NCBI GenBank assembly: GCA_020628095.1 | Contig: JAHDFP010000015.1 | Coordinates: forward strand, 1-64,000 | Reading direction: 5' to 3' | Length of the DNA: 64,000 nucleotides | DNA from: Saprospiraceae bacterium | GTDB lineage: Bacteria; Bacteroidota; Bacteroidia; Chitinophagales; Saprospiraceae | Shown: piece after piece, positions 16,335 to 24,208 of the stretch | How positions within the stretch are numbered: position 1 is the first letter of the stretch | Layout of the letters: each line of letters starts with the position of its first letter | The notes under the pieces: model-generated | Database searches by the model: none | What the model saw: only the letters and a program-made list of their open reading frames with translations | Told to the model about the DNA's origin: nothing | Made by a program: the position numbers and the translations under genes

Positions 16335-18980
16335 TTATTTGACAAAACGATAAGTCGCCTTCAATAAAAATATGTGTGAGGCATTCTCATCTATAATTTG
16401 GTCGGTTAGGGACTTGATGACATTATCCACTCTATTTCCGTACATAGAATTATTCATAGTCCAAACTAGGAAAAATTCTGAACCAGGAATGTATTCCCAT
16501 CGCAACACAAGATTGGACCTAAACTGCATATAGGAAAAATCTGGATTTTGGAGTTCGTAATCTTTTGCACCATTTAGATTGTGATCTACGAGATAGCTGT
16601 TGTTTTCTTCATTGTAACTAATAGATTCGTCTTGGTATAGCTCTATTTTTTTATTTAGATCTATGGAGGTCGCGTCTTTCACGTATTTATAATTGGTGTA
16701 TCCACCGCTAGTCACATAAGGTTGTCCGTAATATTGGATGCTTAGATTGGGATTGACTGTATAGTTTATTCTGAGAGAAAGATTTACAGTTTCTCTATCC
16801 AAACTTCCAAGGATATAGGCTTGGCGATCATCTATTGTCTTTTGGGTAACGTATTGTAGGGCATTGAATGATTGCGAGTAGGAGGCTTGTAATCTGAGGC
16901 TAAGGGCATTGACAGGTTGGTAACTGACCCCTAACCAAGCTTCTTTATAGGATTGTGTATTATCCTTGGCGTTTTCATAACTCATTCCCCAATTGAGAAC
17001 CACCGCTTTTCTCCCATCTGATCTGGCGTTATAGTAAAAACCAACCTTTGGCATAAATCGAAATCGCGGCCCACCTCTCAGTTCCGCATAAGAATAGGAG
17101 GTTGGTGTATAATTGATTCCAAATCCAGTATAATAGAAGTTCTTGAAGTTAAAGTGAGAATTAAAATTGAAAGCAGTTAAGGTGCGATTACCTCCGAAGT
17201 CATAGGCGAGCCATTCGTTGACATTGATTTGTATACGATTGAAAATAGAAAAGGGTTGTAGCCAACGGTAACCCATCCAATAAAATTGTCGGATATCATC
17301 GGATTGTCTCTGGAATCCTAGATCATTTAGTTCCAGTTCTGGAGATCGCCATGCGATTCCTCCTTCTCCTATAAGTCGACCATTGCCTGATCTGCCTAGC
17401 TTGATATGACCTCCTGTACCAGTAAGACTGGTACGATCGGTATCCAGCGAAAGATGGTCTGCATCTTCTCGCTGGAAGAGATGTCCTATAGAACGTTGTG
17501 TATTTTCTATAGCGGTCGTCGAGCCACTGACATGGCTAGTCACCATATTGCCAGCCACATACCAAGACCTTTCTTTCCATCTATGCTCAAAATCTATCCC
17601 TGCGGTGATGGCAGACTTATGAAGGAAATCAAGATTATCCTCCATCTTTCTTTGAGTAGATGTGAGTATTCCACCGATCTGACTATTACGATTATTGAAG
17701 TCTTTTTTGAGTCTTCCGACAAAGTAATTAGTCAGGGGTTCTACCACCTGCATAGATCTGTCTCCTTCATTATCTATGATGGCATATTCTTTATCGGTGA
17801 TACTTTCTAGTATACCTATGGACAGACCATTTTTGGTTTTTCCGCTTAACTTCGCCGCGCCCAGTATGGTAGTGTTAGTCGGTACGTCAGCGATGTCTCC
17901 ACATTGTGTTGTGGGATAGCCCGATGGACTTTTGCCAATACGACGCGAATAAAATAGATTATCGCTCCAGAAGGTATTTCCAGCCATAGACCGAGATAAC
18001 CCATAATCGAATATGTTATTATTTTCTACAAAAAATGGCCTTTGCTCTCTGAAGAATATCTGGAAACCATCCAGATTAATAGCGGCAGGATCGGCTTCCA
18101 CTTGCCCAAAATCGGGATTGACAGTCAGGTCCAGCGTGATGTCATTTGTTACTCCGATTTTCGCATCTAATCCTGCGGCTAACGCGGGCTTGTTCTTTTT
18201 GAAAGGATGATCGCCAGGACGATTATCTACCTCTGACTTAATGACTGTGTACGGTTGTATCTCGACTTGTTTCTGAGGCTTAATATTTCGGATTCCTTCT
18301 AGTGTGCCAAACTGGCTTACAAGCCCTGGCGCATCACGCGGTACGAATTGCCACATAGACCCTTCTTGTTCCCGGAACAAATATCTTCGTACCTGCACAC
18401 CCCATTTCTGGTCAGTGGATTTGGAGAATCTCAATTGGCTGAGTGGGATACGTAATTCGGCCATCCATCCTTCTTCATTGATAGAGGATTTAGCAAGCCA
18501 GATGGGATTCCAGCTTTCGTCCCAGCCCATCCCGTCGTTACTTATCAGTTCGTCGCCCTTTACCCCAGCGGCAGAAATGGTAAACATAAATGCGGTCTGC
18601 TTATCATTATAACTATCGAACCCTATGGAAATACGATCACCTTCAAAGCCATCTCGGCGTGATAACCTCTCTACGATTTTATTTGGTTCTGTATCAAAAC
18701 ATTTAAAGGCCACATAGATGTACTTTTGATCACAGACTATTTTGAATGCGGTCTCTTGATGAGGGGCTTTTCCTGAGTCTGGAAAATCCTGTGTAAAGTC
18801 TGATTCCCAGTTTCCGCTTAACCATATTTCCTCATCTAATATGCCATCTATTGTAGGTGTCTGAGCAGCGGAGATCATTATGGCTTGTGCGGTCCGTTGC
18901 GCAATAGTATCTTGATCTTGGGCGCTCAGTGTCGATAAGCTAAGGACATAGCAAGCCAGTGCTAGCAATGGGTATCTCAT
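16335..18980 (-). CDS. DUF5916 outer-membrane-type protein with CBM9-like N-terminus
   Basis: The 881-residue protein has a signal peptide (ending STLSAQ). A family-9 carbohydrate-binding-like domain follows at about residues 35-230: PTIDGILDEEIWLSG, IYVAFKCFDTEP, then GWMAELRIPLSQLRF. The DUF5916 region with FREQRPFFVENNNIFDYG comes next, then a long beta-rich part ending in an aromatic-rich strand (FLLKATYRFVK), which suggests an outer-membrane barrel. The family is common in Bacteroidota and its role is unknown; it may bind a ligand at the surface. It lies 58 bp downstream of the M56 gene on the same strand and could share its transcript. Confidence 0.85.
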   Translation of the reverse strand: MRYPLLALACYVLSLSTLSAQDQDTIAQRTAQAIMISAAQTPTIDGILDEEIWLSGNWESDFTQDFPDSGKAPHQETAFKIVCDQKYIYVAFKCFDTEPNKIVERLSRRDGFEGDRISIGFDSYNDKQTAFMFTISAAGVKGDELISNDGMGWDESWNPIWLAKSSINEEGWMAELRIPLSQLRFSKSTDQKWGVQVRRYLFREQEGSMWQFVPRDAPGLVSQFGTLEGIRNIKPQKQVEIQPYTVIKSEVDNRPGDHPFKKNKPALAAGLDAKIGVTNDITLDLTVNPDFGQVEADPAAINLDGFQIFFREQRPFFVENNNIFDYGLSRSMAGNTFWSDNLFYSRRIGKSPSGYPTTQCGDIADVPTNTTILGAAKLSGKTKNGLSIGILESITDKEYAIIDNEGDRSMQVVEPLTNYFVGRLKKDFNNRNSQIGGILTSTQRKMEDNLDFLHKSAITAGIDFEHRWKERSWYVAGNMVTSHVSGSTTAIENTQRSIGHLFQREDADHLSLDTDRTSLTGTGGHIKLGRSGNGRLIGEGGIAWRSPELELNDLGFQRQSDDIRQFYWMGYRWLQPFSIFNRIQINVNEWLAYDFGGNRTLTAFNFNSHFNFKNFYYTGFGINYTPTSYSYAELRGGPRFRFMPKVGFYYNARSDGRKAVVLNWGMSYENAKDNTQSYKEAWLGVSYQPVNALSLRLQASYSQSFNALQYVTQKTIDDRQAYILGSLDRETVNLSLRINYTVNPNLSIQYYGQPYVTSGGYTNYKYVKDATSIDLNKKIELYQDESISYNEENNSYLVDHNLNGAKDYELQNPDFSYMQFRSNLVLRWEYIPGSEFFLVWTMNNSMYGNRVDNVIKSLTDQIIDENASHIFLLKATYRFVK

Positions 18981-19038
18981 TGTAGTAAAGTTTGTTAGAT
19001 TAAGAAATTTCGAATTTTTGCTTTACGCCAGTCTCTTT

Positions 19039-21648
19039 TTAGTGATGGATTTTGTGTTTGATATAATCCTCTAGTGATGGCATTGTATAGCCTTTAGATT
19101 TGACATCTTTTATATATCGTGCTGAGACACCATGTATTTTGGCTTTTTTGATAGTCCTGAAATTAACGCCATCTAATCCCAATGACTTTATTTCTTTTAT
19201 ATAGCGTCCATTGATACTATGGATTTTTGCATTGACAAAATCATCAGCACTTAGATCTTCAAACCCCTGTTCTCTTATTCCTTCCACGTAGCTTTTTGAG
19301 ACGCTGTGTATTGCAAACTTCATTAGCTGATCGTAACTTAGATTATCGAAGCCTAATGATCTGATATCCTTGACCTGGGATGGATTGAGTCCATGTATTT
19401 TGGTTTGGACCATGTCATCTGGAGATAGGTTGTCGAAGCCTAATGACCTTATACCTTCTATATGCTTTTTGTCTACACTATGTATAGCAAAGGTCTTAAT
19501 CATCTCAGGAGAAAGATCTCCATATCCGAGGTCTTTGAGTTCTTCGACATATCTTTTAGTGACGCCGTGTATTTTGATATTAACCATATCCTGTATGGAC
19601 ATCTTCCCAAAACCTAGTTTTTCTATTTCCTTCATTTCGTCCATATCGACGCCATGTATTTTGAGAGAGGTTAGCTCCTTGAGTGTCAGATTTGTATAGC
19701 CATAATCTTCCAGTCCCTCTATGAGTTCTTTGTCCACCCCATGTATTTTGCAAGACATTAGTTCTTTGACCGAGTAGCCATCAGGAGATACAGTTAGTAT
19801 TTCTTCTGCATATTTTTTATCTACTCCATGTATGGCGATTTCTACCATGCGATCAAAATCAACAGTCTCTCCAGCTATCTCAAAGACGCCTTTTAGGTCT
19901 TCATATTTTTTTTCGTTATTAATAAATATGGCACGCTGAATCAAGTCTTGTTTGTTGAGGTGTTCGGTGTCTTTGGTTACTTTGGTAATAAATGCCTTCG
20001 TGCTATTGCTTAAAAATAGTTGGAAGAGTAATGGGTCATCTGCGTCGTCTACACCCAAGTTAGTAACGAAATCTAAAAAGTTTTCGTCGGCCTCAAAATT
20101 GAATTTTCCATGACCATAACCATCATCAAATTCCCCTTTCAGTACTAATGTGCCAGGATCACGGGTGATCTTAAATATGCCCTGTTTTACCTCATCAAAA
20201 TTTTCTATTTCGTTCTTGTAAAAGCATTCATTCATTGTCCAATTGCCACCATTGCGACTAAAGGAATTATTAAGATGGAAACATACATCGTTAGACTCGA
20301 CACTCGCCTGCCAAAAACCTGGCTTCACCTTCGACTGATCTAAGCTCTTGAATTTTTGTGTAAATCGTGACGGTCCTTTTTCTTTGACTTTTATGCTTAC
20401 TTTGGCATCCTTGTCTTTGACTTTATTATTTTGATATTGTTTGCTATAGACTTTGCTTTCTTCAGCTTTGCTTTTTTCTTGTGCCTTTGACTGGGCAAGT
20501 TCCTGTGCTTTAGATTGTGCTTGTGCTTTTGGATTAGTGGTGGATAATTTGGTTACTGTTCCTGATTGTTCACTATCATATAGCGTTGTGGATTCTGGAA
20601 TAGACTGTTCTTCTTGCAGTTCTGATGTGTTAAGTGATGGATCATCTCCTTTGGTTGAGTTAGTATTTACATTAGTGTTATTGACTGCATTGAGCGTGAT
20701 TACAGAGAAGCCTAATAGAGGCAGAATGAATAAATATTTCCAACTAGATCGCGCGGAAGATTTTTTAGCGTTCATCATTATTATTCTTGTTTTTAGTATT
20801 GATTGATTATAATTTGTTGTGAGGCTGAGGGCATGTTGAGGTACGGATACTTTCAATAGGTTCATCTGATAAGACTCCCTCTCTGTACCTTTTCTGAGCA
20901 TGGTGTCGTCGGTCAAAAATTCCAAGTTATTAGTAATCTCGCGACGTAATAGCCACGCAAATGGATTGAACCAAGCAATCATGACTATTATCTCGGCGAT
21001 AAGTTTATCTATGTAATGAGCCTGTCTGACATGGATCTTTTCGTGATTCAGTATTTGGTCATAAGTCTCGAATTCGTACATCGTTGGATTAATGAATATC
21101 CAACTCATAAATGAAAATGGCGAAGTCTCGGTTTCCATCTCATAGATCCTGTAGTCATCGTCCTGTATGAATTCTAATTTGTTACGTGTCAAAATGATCA
21201 TGACAAACTGAATCAAAAAGGTCAGGACAAAAACACCTACCCCTATAAGATATATCCACCAAAATAATTTGCCGTAATCTATATTGCTGAGTAGCGATGT
21301 TTTAGATTTTGTCTCGGATCGTTCGATAGGAGAAGATGTCGTAGAGTTATCCACTACGCTATTTTTTTTTCCTTCTGTGACAGCCGATTGGTTTATTGGA
21401 TTATCAGTGTTAGTTATGCTTGTGTTTTTATCGGCTATGATTTCTGCTGTAGTCTCTTTCTTAAAAAGATCATCCTTGATGGACATCCACGCTGGAATAC
21501 TTATAAGTGGCAAGACCAGAGCCAGAACGACAGACCCTATCAGAAAAATACGATTGAGCTTATAGAACGTTTCTTTTCTGAGTAGTACCCAATAAAACAG
21601 AAATACTACACCCAGTAATAATGAGCTATGCAGGAGATAAGAGATCAT
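19039..21648 (-). CDS. BlaR1-like M56 metallopeptidase with C-terminal 29-residue repeats
   Basis: The N-terminal half is a BlaR1/MecR1-type membrane protein. Helices at about residues 1-55 and 125-155 precede the zinc-protease motif HEKIH in ILNHEKIHVRQAHYIDK near residue 200, and another helix follows at about residue 310 (YLFILPLLGFSVITLNAV). A long Gln/Ser/Lys-rich linker (QSKAQELAQSKAQEKSKAEE) comes next, then an uncharacterised domain, then nine 29-residue repeats. No penicillin-binding sensor domain is visible, so the signal is probably not a beta-lactam. The gene overlaps blaI by 4 bp, the normal arrangement in which the peptidase inactivates the BlaI repressor. Confidence 0.88.
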   Translation of the reverse strand: MISYLLHSSLLLGVVFLFYWVLLRKETFYKLNRIFLIGSVVLALVLPLISIPAWMSIKDDLFKKETTAEIIADKNTSITNTDNPINQSAVTEGKKNSVVDNSTTSSPIERSETKSKTSLLSNIDYGKLFWWIYLIGVGVFVLTFLIQFVMIILTRNKLEFIQDDDYRIYEMETETSPFSFMSWIFINPTMYEFETYDQILNHEKIHVRQAHYIDKLIAEIIVMIAWFNPFAWLLRREITNNLEFLTDDTMLRKGTERESYQMNLLKVSVPQHALSLTTNYNQSILKTRIIMMNAKKSSARSSWKYLFILPLLGFSVITLNAVNNTNVNTNSTKGDDPSLNTSELQEEQSIPESTTLYDSEQSGTVTKLSTTNPKAQAQSKAQELAQSKAQEKSKAEESKVYSKQYQNNKVKDKDAKVSIKVKEKGPSRFTQKFKSLDQSKVKPGFWQASVESNDVCFHLNNSFSRNGGNWTMNECFYKNEIENFDEVKQGIFKITRDPGTLVLKGEFDDGYGHGKFNFEADENFLDFVTNLGVDDADDPLLFQLFLSNSTKAFITKVTKDTEHLNKQDLIQRAIFINNEKKYEDLKGVFEIAGETVDFDRMVEIAIHGVDKKYAEEILTVSPDGYSVKELMSCKIHGVDKELIEGLEDYGYTNLTLKELTSLKIHGVDMDEMKEIEKLGFGKMSIQDMVNIKIHGVTKRYVEELKDLGYGDLSPEMIKTFAIHSVDKKHIEGIRSLGFDNLSPDDMVQTKIHGLNPSQVKDIRSLGFDNLSYDQLMKFAIHSVSKSYVEGIREQGFEDLSADDFVNAKIHSINGRYIKEIKSLGLDGVNFRTIKKAKIHGVSARYIKDVKSKGYTMPSLEDYIKHKIHH
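19051..19833 (-). repeat. Nine tandem 29-residue (87-bp) coding repeats
   Basis: Nine uninterrupted units follow the pattern IHGVDKxYIExIxxLGFxxLS plus about eight more residues ending in K or A. Every unit is exactly 29 residues. The DNA copies have diverged and some codons differ at most third positions, so this is an old, selected protein repeat rather than a recent slippage expansion. The array runs to the last residues of the protein (ending IHH). Confidence 0.9.
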
Positions 21649-22007
21649 GATTTCTTGTTTTTGATGATTTTCATAATATCCTTGAGTTCTTCTTCGTCTA
21701 CGTTTTCGCTTTTAGCGAAAAAGGCGACCATATCAGAAAAGGAATTATTAAAGAAACTGCCAAGTACGTCTTTAACGGCTTTGACTTGATAGTCTTCCTT
21801 AGGAACCACGGCATGATAGCGATGCGACTTACCAAAAGCCTCATGACCAATAAAACCCTTCGTCTCCAGTATACGTACCATCGTCGATACGGAATTATAA
21901 TGGGGCTTTGGCTCAGGGAGCTTCTGGATTATCTCTTTGACGAAGCTGGGACCGTTCTCCCAAAGAACATGCATAATCTGTTCTTCTCTATGTGCTAATT
22001 TCTTCAT
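21645..22007 (-). CDS. BlaI/MecI/CopY family repressor
   Basis: This 120-residue winged-helix repressor carries the family features: LAHREEQIMHVLWENGPSFV at the N-terminus, recognition region HYNSVSTMVRILETKGFIG, and a C-terminal dimerisation helix pair (VLGSFFNNSFSDMVAFF). BlaI-type proteins bind palindromic operators and are cleaved when a partner M56 peptidase is activated. The partner gene follows immediately with a 4-bp overlap. Three palindromes cover the predicted promoter just upstream, so autorepression of the blaI-M56 operon is strongly implied. Confidence 0.93.
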   Translation of the reverse strand: MKKLAHREEQIMHVLWENGPSFVKEIIQKLPEPKPHYNSVSTMVRILETKGFIGHEAFGKSHRYHAVVPKEDYQVKAVKDVLGSFFNNSFSDMVAFFAKSENVDEEELKDIMKIIKNKKS

Positions 22008-22024
22008 GTCTATGAATTATATAG

Positions 22025-22032
22025 CAAACATA
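22025..22032 (-). promoter_or_regulatory. Predicted -7 element of the blaI operon
   Basis: On the minus strand this reads TATGTTTG, an exact TAnnTTTG match, 18 bases before the blaI start codon. A weak TTAG lies 23 bases farther upstream in the -33 position, inside the second operator palindrome. Confidence 0.5.
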
Positions 22033-22100
22033 TAACTAATTAATTAGTTATATAACTAATTCGTTAGTTAATAAACTAATAAATTAGTTTAGCGTACGCT
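22031..22100. promoter_or_regulatory. Three tandem palindromic BlaI operators plus a fourth dyad
   Basis: The first is a perfect 22-bp palindrome with half-site TATAACTAATT (22031-22052). The second is TAACTAA-N4-TTAGTTA (22053-22070). The third has half-site TAAACTAAT (22072-22091). All share CTAA/TTAG, and their centres are exactly 20 bp apart, so dimers would bind along one face of the helix. A separate perfect 10-bp palindrome, AGCGTACGCT, follows at 22091-22100. The cluster overlaps the -7 to -33 region of the blaI operon, the position expected of a repressor site. Confidence 0.8.
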
Positions 22101-22349
22101 AAGTGACTGTTAATCAGTGGAATGGAATTAGAAATAAATGTGATATTGTTATTTTGAAAGTGAGGATAACAGTATGGAAAATGGCTATTAACTTATGAAT
22201 CCTGATAATTGATGCAACATATTAATTAGCTTCTTCTTCAGGATTTTATAAAAATTGCTATGAGATACGAATTAGTCCAAATGCTAATCGGTGAAGAGCT
22301 TGGGGCTAAATTTTTTCTTTCCTTGCATTCCTTAAGATACGAAATGCCT
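22101..22349. other. Intergenic stretch without a gene
   Basis: No ORF with recognisable coding character was seen. Near 22310-22345 the words TTTCTTTCCTTGCATTCC and TTAAGATACGAAAT resemble the stretch just upstream of the IS1182-type transposase at about 24066-24095. This may be a solo remnant of the same element. The segment forms the boundary between the blaI operon and the cassette array. Confidence 0.4.
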
Positions 22350-22401
22350 CTAACGCATCCTAAGTAGGTGTCAATAGTTTGTCAACAGCCTCTATTGTTA
22401 T
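22350..22401 (-). repeat. attC-like site A
   Basis: TAAC at 22351-22354 pairs with GTTA at 22397-22400. An inner stem AGG-TGT (22366-22371) pairs with ACA-(G)-CCT (22385-22391), leaving G22388 unpaired. The stop codon of the 291-aa gene (22398-22400) is part of the outer box. The minus strand ends GCGTTAG, close to the attC core. This is the weakest stem of the four. Confidence 0.55.
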
Positions 22402-23273
22402 ATGTCGTTTTTTAATTCATCAAATTTATTATCTATTAGGAATTCACAGAATTCTTTTCTTTCAAACCCTTTTCCATGTTTATAATGCCAATGATGATAA
22501 CCAAATTCAATATCATACATTTCTCTGGTTTGTTTAAATCCAATTCCTATGACTTTACCTATAAATGAATTAAAAATATCTTCACTTTTGGTATGAAGAG
22601 AAATCTTTTTGTGTTCATTTAAGGTTAGATTTGTTTCACCTTCCTTGGAATGGATAACTATATCGATAAATCCATTTTTAATTGTGTTTTCTGAGTTAGA
22701 TTCTAAGAATTCTAAAATTTGTTGAGCTTCAACAAAATGTTTGTTAATGAATAGTTGTCTATCCAATTCCTCCCAATGATTACAAATCCAAATCCAAAAA
22801 CCATCAATAGAATTTAGAAATTTAATAGTTAAGTTAAAAACGTGTTCCAAGTTGCTGTCATCGATTACTAACTCAAATTCGAATATTCCATCTTCATTTT
22901 TTGAATAAGCAACAAACTGCTCTTGGATTCTTTCTATTTCATATTCACCTTCTTCTGTGGAAAAAATTACACCTTCAGGAGGATTAAACATGCACTCATC
23001 ATTCGGATGTCTTTTAAATAAATTTAAGGCTTCCATCATTTTTACCGAGTCAGAAAGTTCAACCAATTTATTCGGATATTCAAATCCCTCCAAATTGTCC
23101 ACTCTTTGTGCTTCTATAAATTTTAAATTTTTTAACCCTTCATTGAAAGCTAATGGTTTTATTTGATTGATTGCCTCACCAATTCCATCTGCTTGGCAAT
23201 AAAAATTTGTGAATGCACCGCAATTTTCGTAGTCAGCTTCAACAAAAAAGTACCATTCTTTATCTGTTTTCAT
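22398..23273 (-). CDS. Cassette-borne hypothetical protein, 291 aa
   Basis: I do not recognise a family. The protein is acidic, without signal peptide or membrane segment. The start is Trp/Phe-rich (EWYFFVEADYENCGAFTNFY); the middle has WIWICNHWEELDRQLFI, and the end is rich in aromatic residues and His (YDIEFGYHHWHYKHGKGFER). It looks like a single globular protein, perhaps of two similar alpha/beta halves. Base composition is clearly more AT-rich than that of neighbouring core genes. It is the last cassette of the array: its upstream attC is split by the IS remnant, and its stop codon is embedded in attC site A. Confidence 0.7.
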   Translation of the reverse strand: MKTDKEWYFFVEADYENCGAFTNFYCQADGIGEAINQIKPLAFNEGLKNLKFIEAQRVDNLEGFEYPNKLVELSDSVKMMEALNLFKRHPNDECMFNPPEGVIFSTEEGEYEIERIQEQFVAYSKNEDGIFEFELVIDDSNLEHVFNLTIKFLNSIDGFWIWICNHWEELDRQLFINKHFVEAQQILEFLESNSENTIKNGFIDIVIHSKEGETNLTLNEHKKISLHTKSEDIFNSFIGKVIGIGFKQTREMYDIEFGYHHWHYKHGKGFERKEFCEFLIDNKFDELKNDI

Positions 23274-23311
23274 TTTTGTATTCTAATGAGAGATAACGGC
23301 AGTCTGTGCAA

Positions 23312-24060
23312 CTACCTAAGATAAAGATATGAATAAAACGTTCTTATACTGTGGTGGTGTGTGGAGTGTATTATTTGCTGGATTGCTAACATGGCCCATG
23401 AAGCATGACAAGCACGTATAGCTAATAAAATGCGTTTTAGAGCCATTATGAGCTCTTTAATACCTATAATTTACTAACGCGTTTTAGGTTATAGCATAGA
23501 TGTATGATAGAAAATTCTGTCGTCACATTTTCTATACCTTTCATTACCGTATAGGTATAGCCGTACTGTCGTTTTATTGTGCCAAAGGGATGCTCCACGA
23601 TAGCTTGACGTCTTCGGTATTCGGTTTAGAGTGTTTTAAAGGCAATGGGGTTTTCCTTTCTAAAATTAGCTATCGTTTTATAACTTGGAGTTTGATTATT
23701 GAGGCCTCCCATCCGTTTACGGTTCGCTCATTTGAATGTCCTTGTGGACATTCACTCCTGCTTTAAGCAGGAGATCATTCATTCATACCACAGTTCTATA
23801 TTTCGTTTGCATTCTGCATGCAGTTTGCGTGAAGAGCACACAGAGTTAAGATAGCCATAGATATAAATTTTTATCAACGTAGAACAAGCATAGGCTGGTC
23901 TGCCTTCATGCTTATCTCCTTTTATTATAAATCCTAATTTTTGCGGATTAACACTTTCTACAAAGGCATCAATGACACGTACTAAATTGTCTTGCTCAAT
24001 TTTTTCTTCTAATGAAATCATCATTAATTGAGAGCGAGATGGAGAGATGACCAGTGGCAT
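23312..24060 (-). pseudogene. IS1182-family transposase remnant
   Basis: The N-terminus (24060-23779) reads LVISPSRSQLMMISLEEKIE, then NLVRVIDAFVESVNPQKLGF and KLHAECKRNIEL, the standard start of IS1182 transposases. Reading resumes after an insert with LNNQTPSYKTIANFRKENP (about 23640-23700). It then jumps to the family C-terminus, RRRQAIVEHPFGTIKRQYGY and EFSIIHLCYNLKR (about 23475-23620), so roughly the central catalytic part is deleted. A one-base frameshift near 23464 is followed by the last helix (KELIMALKRILLAIRAC) up to a stop next to the left terminal repeat. The gene cannot encode active transposase. Confidence 0.85.
23713..23787. repeat. Hairpin-rich ~75-bp insert in the transposase remnant
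   Basis: The insert separates two parts of the transposase frame. It contains CCGT-TT-ACGG, GAATGTCC-TTGT-GGACATTC (23734-23753) and CTCCTGC-TTTAA-GCAGGAG (23755-23773), followed by ATTCATTCAT. Two strong hairpins one base apart are typical of REP/REPIN-like or other small palindromic elements. No second copy was seen in this window. Confidence 0.65.
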
Positions 24061-24208
24061 ACGAACTCTTTTCTTTGCTCTTATTAAGATACGAAATCGA
24101 ACGATTATATTATTCCATTTCTCGGAGTTTTTGCACAGTCTGACGGAAGATGATATGTGGCTGTACGAAGTATGCCATCATATATAGTGTTACCAGCTTT
24201 TTTCTTTT

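Larger units (their letters stand above)
23300..24142 (-). mobile_element. Decayed IS1182-family insertion sequence
   Basis: The element is bounded by 12-bp imperfect terminal repeats, CAGTCTGTGCAA on the left (23300-23311) and TTGCACAGTCTG on the right (24131-24142), with one mismatch. It is flanked by a direct repeat ACGG (23296-23299 and 24143-24146), a likely 4-bp target duplication. Inside is a broken transposase with a large internal deletion, a frameshift and a hairpin insert. At 843 bp it is well under full length for the family. It sits exactly inside an attC-like site. Confidence 0.8.
23294..24192 (-). repeat. attC-like site B, split by an IS remnant
   Basis: Removing the IS (23300-24142) and one copy of ACGG leaves a 52-bp site starting TAACGG (23294-23299) and continuing from 24147 to GTTA at 24189-24192. 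It folds with ATATG-TGGC (24153-24161) against GCCA-(T)-CATAT (24174-24183), leaving T24178 unpaired, with a loop containing TACGAAGTA. The minus-strand left end TAACACTATATAT is identical to that of site C. The site follows the stop of the GyrB-like gene by 16 bases. Confidence 0.65.

Noticed and set aside
19051-19833. CRISPR or other DNA repeat array
   Set aside because: The period is 87 bp in a coding frame with diverged DNA; the repeat is at protein level.
23500-23766. Plus-strand 88-aa ORF in the track
   Set aside because: It is antisense to the transposase remnant and the hairpin insert; the recognisable text (RRRQAIVEHPFG) is on the minus strand.
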